64,000 nucleotides of DNA from Symsagittifera roscoffensis (lineage: Eukaryota; Xenacoelomorpha; Acoela; Convolutidae). The notes under the pieces are model-generated. The model worked only from the letters and a program-made list of their open reading frames with translations. It was not told the DNA's origin and searched no databases. Shown here piece after piece: positions 23,401 to 33,700 of the stretch. The position numbers and the translations under genes were made by a program. Every line of letters begins with the position of its first letter. Position 1 is the stretch's first letter. The stretch is taken from positions 31,610,141 through 31,674,140 of the forward strand of contig NC_087071.1 of assembly GCF_963678635.1 (NCBI RefSeq). The letters are read 5' to 3'.

Positions 23401-26400
23401 TTATGAATGCACTTAGGTATATGTGCACTTTTTGAGTTAATTGAAATTCATCTGCTGAAAGTTACCTAAACAGAACTCCAAATACGAACGTTGAAATGGA
23501 GCGAAAAGAACGTAATTTTCTAAGCTGTAAATTTGATTTCGGGTACATATTTTTCTATCGCAAGTGGTGCGAAGCTCAGTTTAGCCTCTGTTTCATTAAT
23601 ATTTCGTTATTGTTCATTCCGATCAAAAAGTTGAAGAATCGACAAGTTTCAGTGTTTTTCCTAGCAAAAGCAGGAACCGCCAATGCTTGTCGTACAAGGT
23701 CAAGTTGTTTATCATTTTAAAGCCGTTTCTGTTGCAATTGTATCTGTTTTAAGATACAGAAAGAGTTATCTAAGTGTCAAGAAACAGCGTTCTGGATATT
23801 TTTTTGGTTTCCAGACTAATATAGAGCGGAAGATGATTCATCGCGATATGTCTCTCAACCCGGCAATTGTTTTGAAATCTTTTGATTTAAATTTTTTTGA
23901 AAGAGTAATATGTTAGAATTTTTGGATTAGTTTACAGCTAGGACAAATTGAGCATCTTGTATAGCAGAGTAACTAGATAATCCAATTAAGTGGCAATGAG
24001 GGCCGTTAATTTTCCCGTGAGATGTATTGCCGTTCTGGGTCATGCATTGGCGTGTAAACTTAGTTTCAGAGCTTTCATTTTTCTAAGACCATAATTATCG
24101 ACTCAAATGTAGTTGATTTAAATTTTGTTGGCTTAGTTGCTGCTCTATAACTGTTTCTGAAAACCTATTTAATGCCGTTTTCTGACGTCTTTTGATCATT
24201 TTCAGAATCATGTCAGAAAAAAATTCAAGTGTAAAAGAACGAAGGTGTTTTCACTTATATTCACTTATTTTCACTTGATGATTTGTTCATTTGTTTTTTC
24301 AGGAAAAACTCTTAAAATGCTCTAATAACTAAAGAAGTACATTCAAACATCTTCATGCATTAATGAATACACTTGAAGGTTTATGCACTTTTTGAGTTAA
24401 ATTCAAATTCGTTTGCTCAAATTTAAGTAATTTGTGCTTTCCAATTATGGAAGCGGTGTTGGCGCAAAAAACGTCAACGACTTTGAGTTTTGAAAGTGTG
24501 TTTGAGGTTTCCCAGTAAAAGAAAAAATTCACCCCTTGACCCAGTTTCTTAAATTGGGTTAGTTTTATCAAAAATGTGTCAATCATAAGTTGATCTTGAA
24601 GTTATAAGAGCTTTAACTTGATGTACTTGTTTCTTCGAAAATTGAAAAATGTTCAATCTTTTTTTTTGGTTTTCTTGCTCTTTTAAACTTCGCTATGTTT
24701 TTCGGCTTAGTGATTTTGTTTTTGCTTTCTGTTTGCTAGCTTGCAATGCTATTTAGGTGATATCGCAAGTGGTGCGAAGCTTGGCTTAGCCGCTGTGTGG
24801 AAAATTTTAACTTATGAATAGTGCTGACTTGTTTTTGAACAGGTCCCTCAAAATCTGGTCATTGTACGCGGACTTGGAGGAAAGTATGGGCACATTCAGA
24901 ACAGCAAAAGCAGTCTACGATGCCATAATTGACTTGAGAATAGCCACTCCTCAGATTATTATGAACTATGCTTTGTTCCTGGAGGAAAACAATTACTTCG
25001 AGGAATCTTTCAAGGTAAGTTCCAAATGTTTCGGCAATCAGAATCTTGTCAATTGCAAGCTATGTTGTGACGTTTTCTTGCAAGATATCAAAGATCTGAA
25101 CAAGTTAGATAAGGTGCTTGGATAAACCAATATTAACTACGATCTTGGTCCAATTATCCAGTTAGCGATCCAGTTATCCAGTTAGTTAGGACAAATTTAG
25201 CATGCGTTGATAAACAAGAGACAAAAATTGCTCATGAAATACAACAATTAACTTTAAGCACTTAATTTTTGGTCTTAAATTCAGGCTTGGAACTTTAGAT
25301 GCTAAATGAAAAAAAAATTGACCTGTTTTCAGGCATTCGAGAAAGGCATCGCCCTGTTCAAGTGGCCAAATGTGTATGACATCTGGCACACATACCTGTC
25401 CAAATTCATCCAGAGATACAAGGGACAGAAACTGGAAAGGACTAGAGACTTGTTCGAACAGTGTGTGGAGGGCATTCCCAAAGAGAGTGCTAAGAGTGTC
25501 TATTTGATGTATGCGAAGATGGAGGAGGATTACGGCATGTCCAGGTATGTTTCAAAAACAAGTTTCAGAAGAATTGAGTTTTTTCTCAGATTATTTTTCT
25601 GATAATATTTCAGCCGAACGCTATGGAAAATAAGTGATGCAATTAGCATCAGTAATGTAATAATGGTGCTGGGACAAAAGCGGAGATCCAACAAGCCGAA
25701 AAAAAATGCCCATTTCATCAAGCCGAAAGTTAATTTTGTTATGCAACATAACAGCAGACTGTCACTAATGTTATGCTATTGTTAAGTAATTCAGGTGTAA
25801 TTTCTTAGCCATGATTAGTATTACACCCTGTAACCTGCGCCAAGCGGAGCTTTTGAAATTCAAGTGGTTGCCTTTTGAAAAAACTTTGCCGATCATTTTT
25901 CATGAAAATCGCGTTTTCCTGAAAAGTTTGATGCAAAGATATGGAGCCGTATCTCAATTGTTTTCCTTAAAAATGGTAGTTATTTCGTTTACGCCGTATG
26001 CTTAAACTTGAGAAAAGTTTTTACATGTTTTAATTTTTTTGTTTCAGGCACGCCATGGCAATTTTAGATCGTGCAACTTTAGCTGTGAAACCGGAAGAAC
26101 AGTTTGAAGTGTTCGAAATATACCTCAAAAAAGCAGCCGACTATTTTGGCATAACTCACTGTCGAGAAATATACGAAAAAGCCATTGACGTTTTGACAGA
26201 TGACGGATCGAAAATAATGTGTTTGCGTTTCGCTGAGTTGGAAACAAAATTAGGCGAAGTTGATCGAGCGAGAGCTATTTACGCCCATTGTTCTCAAATT
26301 TGCGATCCCAGAACCTCAGTTGAATTTTGGACAAGTTGGAAAAACTTTGAAGTTAAACATGGAAATGAAGATACCTTACGTGAAATGTTACGAATCAAAA

Positions 26401-26840
26401 GATCTGTTCAGGCAACATTCAATACAAAAGTTAATTATATCACGTCGCAAATTATGGAGAAAACTTCAGAAAACGAAATTTCAGATGACCTTTCAGGCAG
26501 CCAAATCGACAGTTCTATGAGTCGAAATAGCACAGAGACCGAATCTAATAACAATAACGAACCAAAATCAGCGGATGAAAAATCTTTAAGCCAATCGACT
26601 TATGCGGCTAAAGAAAACATAATGTTCGTTAGTTCAAGTAGTAATAGTAAAATACTAGACAGTCAAAAAGTTGTAAATCCTAATGAAATGAATTTGGAAG
26701 ATTCGGATGAAGAAAAAATGGATGATGATCAGTTAGAAGAAAATGAAAAGACAGAAGTTGTAAAGCGAAATGTTCCTGCGTCTGTTTTCGGTTCGCTGAT
26801 CACAGGTGGTCAAAATGAAAAATCTGAAACGGAGAAATGA
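14498..26840 (+). CDS. XAB2: Pre-mRNA-splicing factor SYF1 / XPA-binding protein 2, ten exons
   Basis: This is a scaffold of the Prp19-associated (NineTeen) spliceosome complex, built of HAT/TPR-like helical repeats; it also binds XPA, CSA/CSB and RNA polymerase II in transcription-coupled repair. Exons: 14498-14953, 15259-15398, 18544-18733, 19219-19343, 19747-19868, 20864-21183, 21670-21845, 24843-25014, 25333-25544, 26048-26840. They sum to 2706 nt (901 aa), slightly longer than the human protein (about 855). Family blocks include YEEEIIRNPY, RCVTDTVFEDVNN, RFTDQRGTLWCALADYYIR, LLRQNPHNVADW, YFDSSEPAQNRVY and CSQICDPRTS. The C-terminus is acidic with Ser/Asn runs and ends near VFGSLITGG. 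All junctions have GT..AG and matching phase except the exon 5 donor, which must be a GC (or is misplaced). Exons 8-10 lie in duplication copy B. Confidence 0.93.
15392..15570. repeat. Minisatellite at the XAB2 exon 2 donor
   Basis: A 22-23-bp motif around GGCATAATTTATGGC recurs about four times inside a larger 109-bp duplication. The second unit (from 15501) repeats the end of exon 2 plus the donor region, but there the donor GGTGAGAC reads GTTGAGAC, so the duplicate splice site is dead. Confidence 0.7.
15571..17740 (+). repeat. XAB2 intron 2 with dispersed hairpin-repeat copies
   Basis: No exon is visible in this part of intron 2. Three diverged copies of one repeat start near 15600, 16028 and 17295. 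Each begins with a short hairpin around ATGAACGTAGTGAA (or a variant), continues through a T-rich tract to a conserved '..aaagtcttaaa..' stretch, and ends near '..cgaaagtgga..'. The same family is in intron 7 of both copies. The frame 16588-16812 is less AT-rich than its surroundings but matches no domain I recognise. Confidence 0.5.
17741..18438 (+). repeat. Two near-identical 349-bp tandem units in XAB2 intron 2
   Basis: Unit 1 is 17741-18089 and unit 2 is 18090-18438. I see about one substitution between them. The array ends about 105 bases before exon 3. Such similarity means a very recent duplication or an assembly artefact. No coding content. Confidence 0.9.
20411..20668 (+). pseudogene. 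FLYWCH zinc-finger fragment inside XAB2 intron 5
   Basis: The first 50 residues have the FLYWCH pattern: F-x(3)-S-x-KG...LIILDGHEFQKKRD, then W-R-C about 8 residues on, then K-C. FLYWCH fingers bind DNA and are common in domesticated or active DNA transposons. The frame loses similarity after the second Cys, and the expected distal His is not evident. No splice sites link it into XAB2. I read it as a transposon-derived or retroposed fragment caught in the intron; a small independent gene is possible. Confidence 0.5.
21846..24842 (+). other. XAB2 intron 7 (copy B)
   Basis: A 2997-bp intron, GTAAGG at the donor and TTGAACAG at the acceptor. It holds the tRNA-like element near 22212-22276 and repeat modules near 23280-23510 and 24300-24480, matching copy A. 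I see no nested gene. Confidence 0.75.
22212..22276 (+). repeat. tRNA-like pol III element, copy B
   Basis: Box A-like TAGCGTAGAGG at 22220-22230 and box B-like GGTTCGAACC at 22258-22267, the same arrangement as in copy A. The internal promoter blocks are unchanged while flanking bases differ. Confidence 0.5.
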
Positions 26841-28172
26841 CCGCAAAGAATTTTTGAAAAAGAAACTACTTGAAACTAGATTTATTCTTATGCCAAATTC
26901 TTCTGTTGGTGCGTGTCTATATACGTGTCCTTATGGCAACCCAGAGCCGTTCGTTTTCTTTGTAATTTGTTTTAAAAGAAATTGTTTTAAAATAGTTCAT
27001 TTAATCACCATTTCTTGTTAAGTTTCACCGAGGAGTTTCTACTGCAAGGTGTGAAAAATATTATGACCACGGTATTTAAGGTATTAATATGAAAAAAAAA
27101 ACAAATAATAAATTCACAAAAATCAAATTTTTCTGAAAAAAAAAACTTTTAGCCAAAATGGCAAAAAAATTTTCAAACTTTTAGCGATTTTCTGGAATAA
27201 GAGAAACGAATTGAATATAAGCTCCATATTAGTTAAAAACAGCCTGATAAGGTTTAAACAATTTTCAAAAAGAAATTAGAAGTGAGTATTTACGCAATCA
27301 AATGCTTCTGGACTCTTTGTCATACGAGTTCGTTTTTCTCAACCCTAATTTCAAATTTTTCTGTTCAATTGAGTTGAGCAATCTAGTAGTAGCACTTGGT
27401 TTGTTAGCTGTAATAAAGCGTATTTGTTGCTGTCTGTTTTAACCTTTCGTTTATTTGTAAAGTGGATTAGACAGACAGCTAGGCCAGGTGGCTCAGTGGG
27501 GGAAGGCGCTTGCCTCGTAACCAGCAGGTCCGTGGTTGGAATCCCCTAGTTGGCCTGTTCTTTATAGTTTTCGGATCTTACAGTTTTATGTCAAACTGTC
27601 AATGACCGAATGGAAAACACTTGGAAAGATTGTGCGGTTTTTAATTTTTCCAGGAACAAGAGTCAAAAGTTGGTTACGCACATATTTTTTTGGCGGTGTG
27701 ACGTTTAATTTTTTTTCTTGAAATTCAATCGCTAAATCGAAGTCAATTACACTTCTACCATTTAAAATGCAAATGGCACGTAGAAACTATGCTTTTTTGT
27801 TTCAAAACTTTGAAAATACTTAATTTTAGAATTCCCTACTTAGAAAACTTTTTGATCCAGATTATTTTATTCAAACAACAACCAGATATTACAACGTTTC
27901 TTCAATCAAAAAGTCAATCACAAACAATTCTGTATTTAATCATATTCTTTGAGCTCATTGACATTTTCCAACTGTCTGTTGGCTATTTTTTACCCTTCTG
28001 CATTTCTTTGCCAAAGAATATTCGACGCTGTGTTATATACTTTATCCTCCGCTGAAATTTAATAAGAAAAACGGAACTACAGACCAATTTTTCTGATCGA
28101 CGCAGATATCTTTAATCTATTTTTTGGAAATTAATTTTATTTCGCAACGGGGTTTTTGTTTAGTACCACACT
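26841..28172. other. Intergenic DNA between XAB2 and MED21, copy B, with XAB2 polyA signal
   Basis: AATAAA at 27107-27112, about 265 bases after the XAB2 stop, is the likely polyadenylation signal. The rest is AT-rich and non-coding apart from the tRNA-Thr-like element at 27482-27555. Confidence 0.6.
27482..27555 (+). repeat. tRNA-Thr-like element, copy B
   Basis: Counterpart of 5661-5734, with the same CTCGTAA loop, the same box B-like block and the same broken anticodon stem. One D-loop base differs between copies. Confidence 0.5.
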
Positions 28173-28260
28173 CAGTGTTGGCATGTTTTAAACATGTTTA
28201 AAACGTTTTAAACGTTTAAAACGTTTTTTATGGAAAAAAAACACAATTTTGCCAACACTG
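28173..28260. mobile_element. 88-bp MITE, present only in copy B
   Basis: Terminal inverted repeats CAGTGTTGGCA and TGCCAACACTG are flanked by a perfect 8-bp target duplication ACCACACT (28165-28172 and 28261-28268). The interior is a string of near-palindromic AAACGTTT-like blocks. Copy A has a single ACCACACT (6344-6351) and no insert, i.e. a clean empty site. The 8-bp TSD and CAGTG-type ends fit hAT. Confidence 0.9.
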
Positions 28261-28664
28261 ACCACACTCGATGCGGTTTGAGCGTTGTTTGGCGCAAGTG
28301 ATAAACACCCGAGGCAATTAACTCTTCGAAAGTGGTAGAAATATAAGACCGTTAAAAGAAAGAGTTTACATAATCTGCATTCAGAGTTTTTTTGCGTAAG
28401 TTCTCTTGTCTGGGCAAGTAATCTATTTCCAACAGGGAAGTAAATAGCACTGAAACTAATCAATTAAAACATTGCAGAAAACTAACTTGACAACCCACCG
28501 AAATTGAAAGAACCTATATGAGATGTTTACGGAGAATAGCTGTTGTGCTGGATAATGCCCTCTCATCCTATCTATCGCAGTTTATAGTGGCATCGAAACA
28601 TCTGTTTTTCCTCTTAGACCTTAGCCACATCCCCACCGCTCCCCTAGCATTGGCAGATAATAGC

Positions 28665-29067
28665 CAGGGGCGGACTTAGGCGGGGGGCGGACGCCCCCTC
28701 TCAGGGATTCGACCCCCTGCCGACCCAAAGGGTACCCCCTTGGTACTTTTTATGAAATCCATTTTTGGCAGGTCGACCCTAAAATTTTTCTAAAGGCGCC
28801 TTCGGCGACAATATATACTTATTTTGAGGGGAAGCGCGCGCAAAAAAACGCAATTTTTTTGTCAAATTTTTCTAAGAAGTGCCCAAAAACGGCTTTTTTG
28901 ACCTGTTATTCAAAAATTTGCCTGCGGTGTAGAAACCACGTCTTTTTAGTGCTTTAGGAGAGCTCGGAAAATCAATTTGGTCGACCTAAAAAAAGGTCAA
29001 AATTTTGAAATTTTTTTGAAAATCCGCCCCCCCCCCCCCCCTCGAGAAAGTCCTAGATCCGCCCCTG
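28665..29067. mobile_element. Non-autonomous hAT-type MITE (403 bp), copy B
   Basis: Same insertion as 6750-7129: TIRs CAGGGGCGGA/TCCGCCCCTG and TSD ATAATAGC at 28657-28664 and 29068-29075. It retains the 23 bp that copy A has lost. Sharing of the same TSD shows that insertion preceded the split of the two copies. Confidence 0.9.
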
Positions 29068-29193
29068 ATAATAGCATATGGTAAATTTGGTCTTGTAACC
29101 TGATTCAGATTTACATTTTCAGATTAATGATGAGTACTTGACCTGTAATTTTTTGTTGGTTGTATGATTTAAAGCACGAGTCAAACTTGAAGA

Positions 29194-30659
29194 ATGAGTG
29201 ACCGTGTAACACAGCTGCAGGACGCAATCAACGAATTGGCAGATCTGATGTGCAATGCTATAGGACTACTTCAACAGGAAGCATCTCCTTCGAAATTCGA
29301 AGAGGATAGCGAGAGTAGTCTGCAGAAAGCAACGAGAAAACCGGCTGACGAGAATGGAGAAGGTACTACTAGCAATAATCAGAGCGACAAATTAATATTT
29401 TCAGTCGAAATAATTTGAATTAGCATGAAAGTCAGAATGCAAACAAGTTTCATTCTTAATGATTTTTATACAAAAAACTAAAAAATTATAAAAACCTGAT
29501 GTGGAAATTCTTGAAAAATGCAACGAGTGTGATGATAGATTTTTGTGAGTTTACTGAAGGTGGGCATTTTTTGGGCATTGTAAATTTGAATGACTATATG
29601 TTTTTTAAAACTTTCTCTAACATAATTATTGGTGAGAACGGAGCATGATATTTAGAATTCAAATGCTTCCATTAAAATCGTTTGAATGGGACAACAATTT
29701 CTTCTAATGTTTTTGGTAGCATATTTGATTATATTATAGAAAAAAGCTCGACTGATTCTGTCAACTATTACGCCCGGACAATCATGAAGACTGCGAAGGA
29801 TATCGACATCTTGATCGATTCATTGCCGTCTTTCGAGAGCACCAAAGCACTCCAGGTAAACACAGATTCATCTTAATTCACACTTTTATGAATAGCTGTT
29901 GTATCTTCTAGGTGGGTTTTCAATCTCTAAACTCAAACCCCCGCCCCCTCCCGCACAAGAGTGGAATATCTTTTCTGAATTGTGAATTTGATCTTTAATT
30001 TCTAAAACACCCAACCCCGAACATTGGAAAAGAGGGAAGTTCGTTGAAAGATGGAAAGTTGTATGCTGAAACATTGAACTTGGCCTTTATAGGGGTGAGG
30101 ATATTTGTAAAAAGACAATGGTGAGACGGGTTATAGTTACTAGACATATCATTTGGAATTGCTTTTTAAAATATTTTAGATTTCATCAATCGAGCAACTG
30201 CAAGCTCAAAACGTGAGCGAACTAGACAAATTAGAACATTTGGTTTCTCAAGGACAAGTTCTGCTAACTACCGTTCAATCCTCTGTTCTAAATATATGCG
30301 AAGCCCAAATTTCACAGAAAGCCTCAACTTCAAGTACACTTACAACTAATAACTGTTCATTGAATTCAGCAATAGCGACTAACGTGAAAATCGAAAATCC
30401 GATAGAACAATTCTCCTCAGAAATGTCAGAACAAGCAAACTTGAGTAACTCTACGTATTCCCGAAATTCAGTTCACAATTCAGAGAGTATGGAATTCGAA
30501 GTTAATCCTGGCGATATTAATATGCAAAATAGTGCCTTCTTAATACACCAAAACTCAGCTAACAATTTAATAAATAATAATGGAATCGTAATGAATCAGT
30601 TTCAAGTTGGATCGAATTTAAACAACGCTGGAGATATTGATAATTTCATGCAGACTTGA
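29194..30659 (+). CDS. MED21: Mediator subunit 21 (MED21/SRB7), copy B
   Basis: Exons 29194-29362, 29740-29855 and 30180-30659 (765 nt, 254 aa). I see no coding differences from copy A. The N-terminal MED21 region and the conserved [15 protein letters not shown] helix are followed by coiled-coil residues ([20 protein letters not shown]) and a long Ser/Asn-rich tail. The gene lies about 2.35 kb downstream of XAB2 on the same strand. A 5'-UTR acceptor is possible at TTACATTTTCAG, some 70 bases before the ATG. Confidence 0.92.
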
Positions 30660-30721
30660 AAACTCAAAGAAACATTAATGATTATGCAGTTTGTTTTTGT
30701 ACTATTTTCACCCTTGAGTTT

Positions 30722-30727
30722 AATAAA
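30722..30727 (+). terminator. MED21 polyadenylation signal, copy B
   Basis: AATAAA 62 bases past the stop, matching the copy A position. Confidence 0.65.
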
Positions 30728-30737
30728 TCAAATTAGT

Positions 30738-30768
30738 TAAGTCTCAATGAACGAAGTGAACAGACTTA
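30738..30768. repeat. Hairpin TAAGTCT...AGACTTA, copy B
   Basis: Same 7-bp arms and ATGAACGAAGTGAA core as 8800-8830; unchanged between copies. Confidence 0.5.
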
Positions 30769-33700
30769 TTTGGGTCGTAAGGCTTTGTTTTTCTTTCATG
30801 AAAAATCCGTAAATTTGATCATGCTTAAGTTTGATTTTGACAGAAGTAAAATAAATTCTAATTCTAAAATTGCAAATTACTTATTTCAATTGCCAAATGG
30901 AAATAGCGAAAAAACATTAATGGCTTGTTTGGAAAGTGGATCTTAATTTCACAGCGGAGTAGATTAATAACGTTATGTTGACGTTAAGTTTTCTGATTAA
31001 TTGTAGGAAAAGGGGGCAATTATAAAATGTTCCTAAAATTGATGAGCTTGCGCGTGATATATATTTCAAAAATTGTAAGTTTTCGATTTTCTTGTTCATT
31101 GACATTTATCCAACTGTGTTGGCTAAGTTTTCTGTTTTGGAAGCGGAACCTTTGGCGTCTAGCAAATAAAAATCTAAATAGCTTTCAAACTCTAAATAGC
31201 TTTTTTACGGTGTTTTCAAAAAAAAAGAAAGTTGAAATGTTTTTTTTTCGGGTTTCTTGTGTTATTGAAACTTATCCAACTTTCGGTTGGATAAGTTTTC
31301 TCTTTTCTGAGCGGAATGTTTGGTGTTTAAAAATACAAAAACAAAATAGCTTCTCAACTAAATAGCCTTTTTCACTGAAGAAGCTGAAAGCTTACCGCGC
31401 GTTAAATTATTTTCGATCTTCTATGTTTCTACTTGTTTTTTTTTGCCGGCTTAGTTACCACTGCACGGGTTTTGCTTAAGAGTAAGCATTTTTCATGAAA
31501 ATAGAATTTTTTCAATGATTTCGTATTTTGTGCAAGTATTCAAGATCCAAGTACTTTTGTTGCATTTTCATGTTATTTTGTAAATGTTGGAAATATTTTT
31601 ACAGCCACTTGAAAGTTATCTTTGAATCTTATTGTTCAGAAAAGTGCCTTAGCTTGAAATTTTTACAATTTTAATTTTTTTTTGCAATCATTCCAAAAAG
31701 TTATACCTATATGCAAGTAGCTCGGAGTGAAAATTTTTACTCTTTCAAATGTTTCATTCATCAAATAATATTGTCAATATTGTTTTTGAGTCAGAAGGGT
31801 TAGAAAACGGCAAAAATGAACCTACGCTTTTGACTGAGAAATAAGGAAGATGTTGCTGTTGTTACAATAAAATTATCGCTGAACTAAGGCAACTTTTTGC
31901 ATCGCAAACTGCCTTTAATAATTGTGTTTGTTAGGTATTCCAAAGCCCTTTCAAAGCAGTCAGTTTTTCATGGAGCTGCTTATTGTTTGTGTAGTCTATT
32001 ATCAATGTTTCTGATCTCAAAAAAGCTTGTTTCTTGCTTCTTTAGCTTTTTCTTTAGCATCATTCCAGTTAACCATAATGCGAAAACACTATGCGCCTTA
32101 ACTGGTCAAATCAATTCAAAAATTGCCAATAAAAGTTGGAACTAGCAATCTTTTAATAATTTAAGTTAACTAAGTTTAACGATAGTTTTCTGCACAGACA
32201 CGAAAACAATAGAAATGAGTAATATCAACGGTAAATTGTCTGCAAAGGCCTTAAACTTTTAACGCTAGAAACTGAAGATTTTTTCTGACAAATTTAGTTT
32301 TTCGATTTGTTTCTGCAATTTAAAGCACAGGAATCATTCCCGAGAAAATTATTTTACTCAATACCATAAAATTGATTTCGCCTCTTTTTGAACGTCAGCG
32401 GACTTCACTCGGGGAAAAATTGTCACCAAGTGAACTCCCGGTTGTCACGACGAGCCAATAACTGTTGAACATTTTTGTGAACAGTTCGTCTGACATATAT
32501 GTAACACGCATCAGGTCGCCTGTATAATTTTTTTTCGAAGTTAAACAAGAAAACAGTAAACAATTCTTCTCATGAATAAAACTGACATCATGTTTAATAG
32601 GACAAACTCTGACCTAGTTTGACATCTTTTTGCCTGAGAACATACAAATCGATTTAAGAGAAATTAATGTTCTCTTGTTTGAACGTTCAGGTTCATTTCA
32701 AAAATTAATTTGCCTAAAAGCGCCTAGTATTTAGTTTCCGATTACGATAGTATTTAGTTTCCGTTTTAAAAACGCTTGCAACAGGTTTCATTGACAATTG
32801 TACCAATTTTTTTCTTAATTACTTCATTTTTGTGCGCGAGATGAGAAGCAAATATTTTGCTCGAACTCGTTTTTAATTAAAATTAATTTTTGCGTGTTAT
32901 TTTCCGTTAACTCTCAGGCTTCAGCAGTTTCATTAATCAGCAGGCAGTGAACAATGTAAATTTTATTTACAGCCTCTTTTTAGTAGTTTTTTTAAGTTGG
33001 AAGAAAGTGTTTGCTGTAGTTTTCACACCACAGATTTTTACGGTGTGAGGTTGTTCTTCAAAGTGTAAACAATTTCTTAGGCCCAAAGCATAATTATTAG
33101 GGATTAATAAAAGTTGATGTTTCAAAGCAAAACAACCAAAATCCTTTTCAATATAAGATGCAACATTTTAAACACCGGTTATTTTTAATTTCTGGGAAAA
33201 TTACCGCTCTTCTTCGCACTCTTATCAAACGTGGTTTTTCGGGTTCTGGATTTTTAAATCAATTTTTGTTTCAACTCGATTTTTTAAATCATTTGTAGAC
33301 TTTTTCAAATAGTTTAAGAACAGCTAGTTGCTCTTTAATGATGCTATGGTCCCTATCCTTAATTTTGGATTTTGCTAAGTTAAGTTTTACGACAGGGTAA
33401 CTGATACATAATTCCTTCTGACTCCTTAAGTTAGGAACTTAAAGCGTTCGTGTAATTCTATCTAATTAAGGATCTATTTCCTAATTAAAGACGCTGTTTT
33501 TTAAACGTTAAGACAAAAAACAGAAGTAGAAGATCCCCACCTTAACTGTTTTTAGTGCAGCTGAACCTAAAAAGCCTTGATTGAAAATTTTAATGTATGA
33601 AGATAAGATCCTTAGATTTCCTTTTGCTTTCAGAAACCATTCCAACTGAATGATTAGCTTGTGCCCGCCAAACAAAGGCCCTACTGCAAAGCAATCAAAG

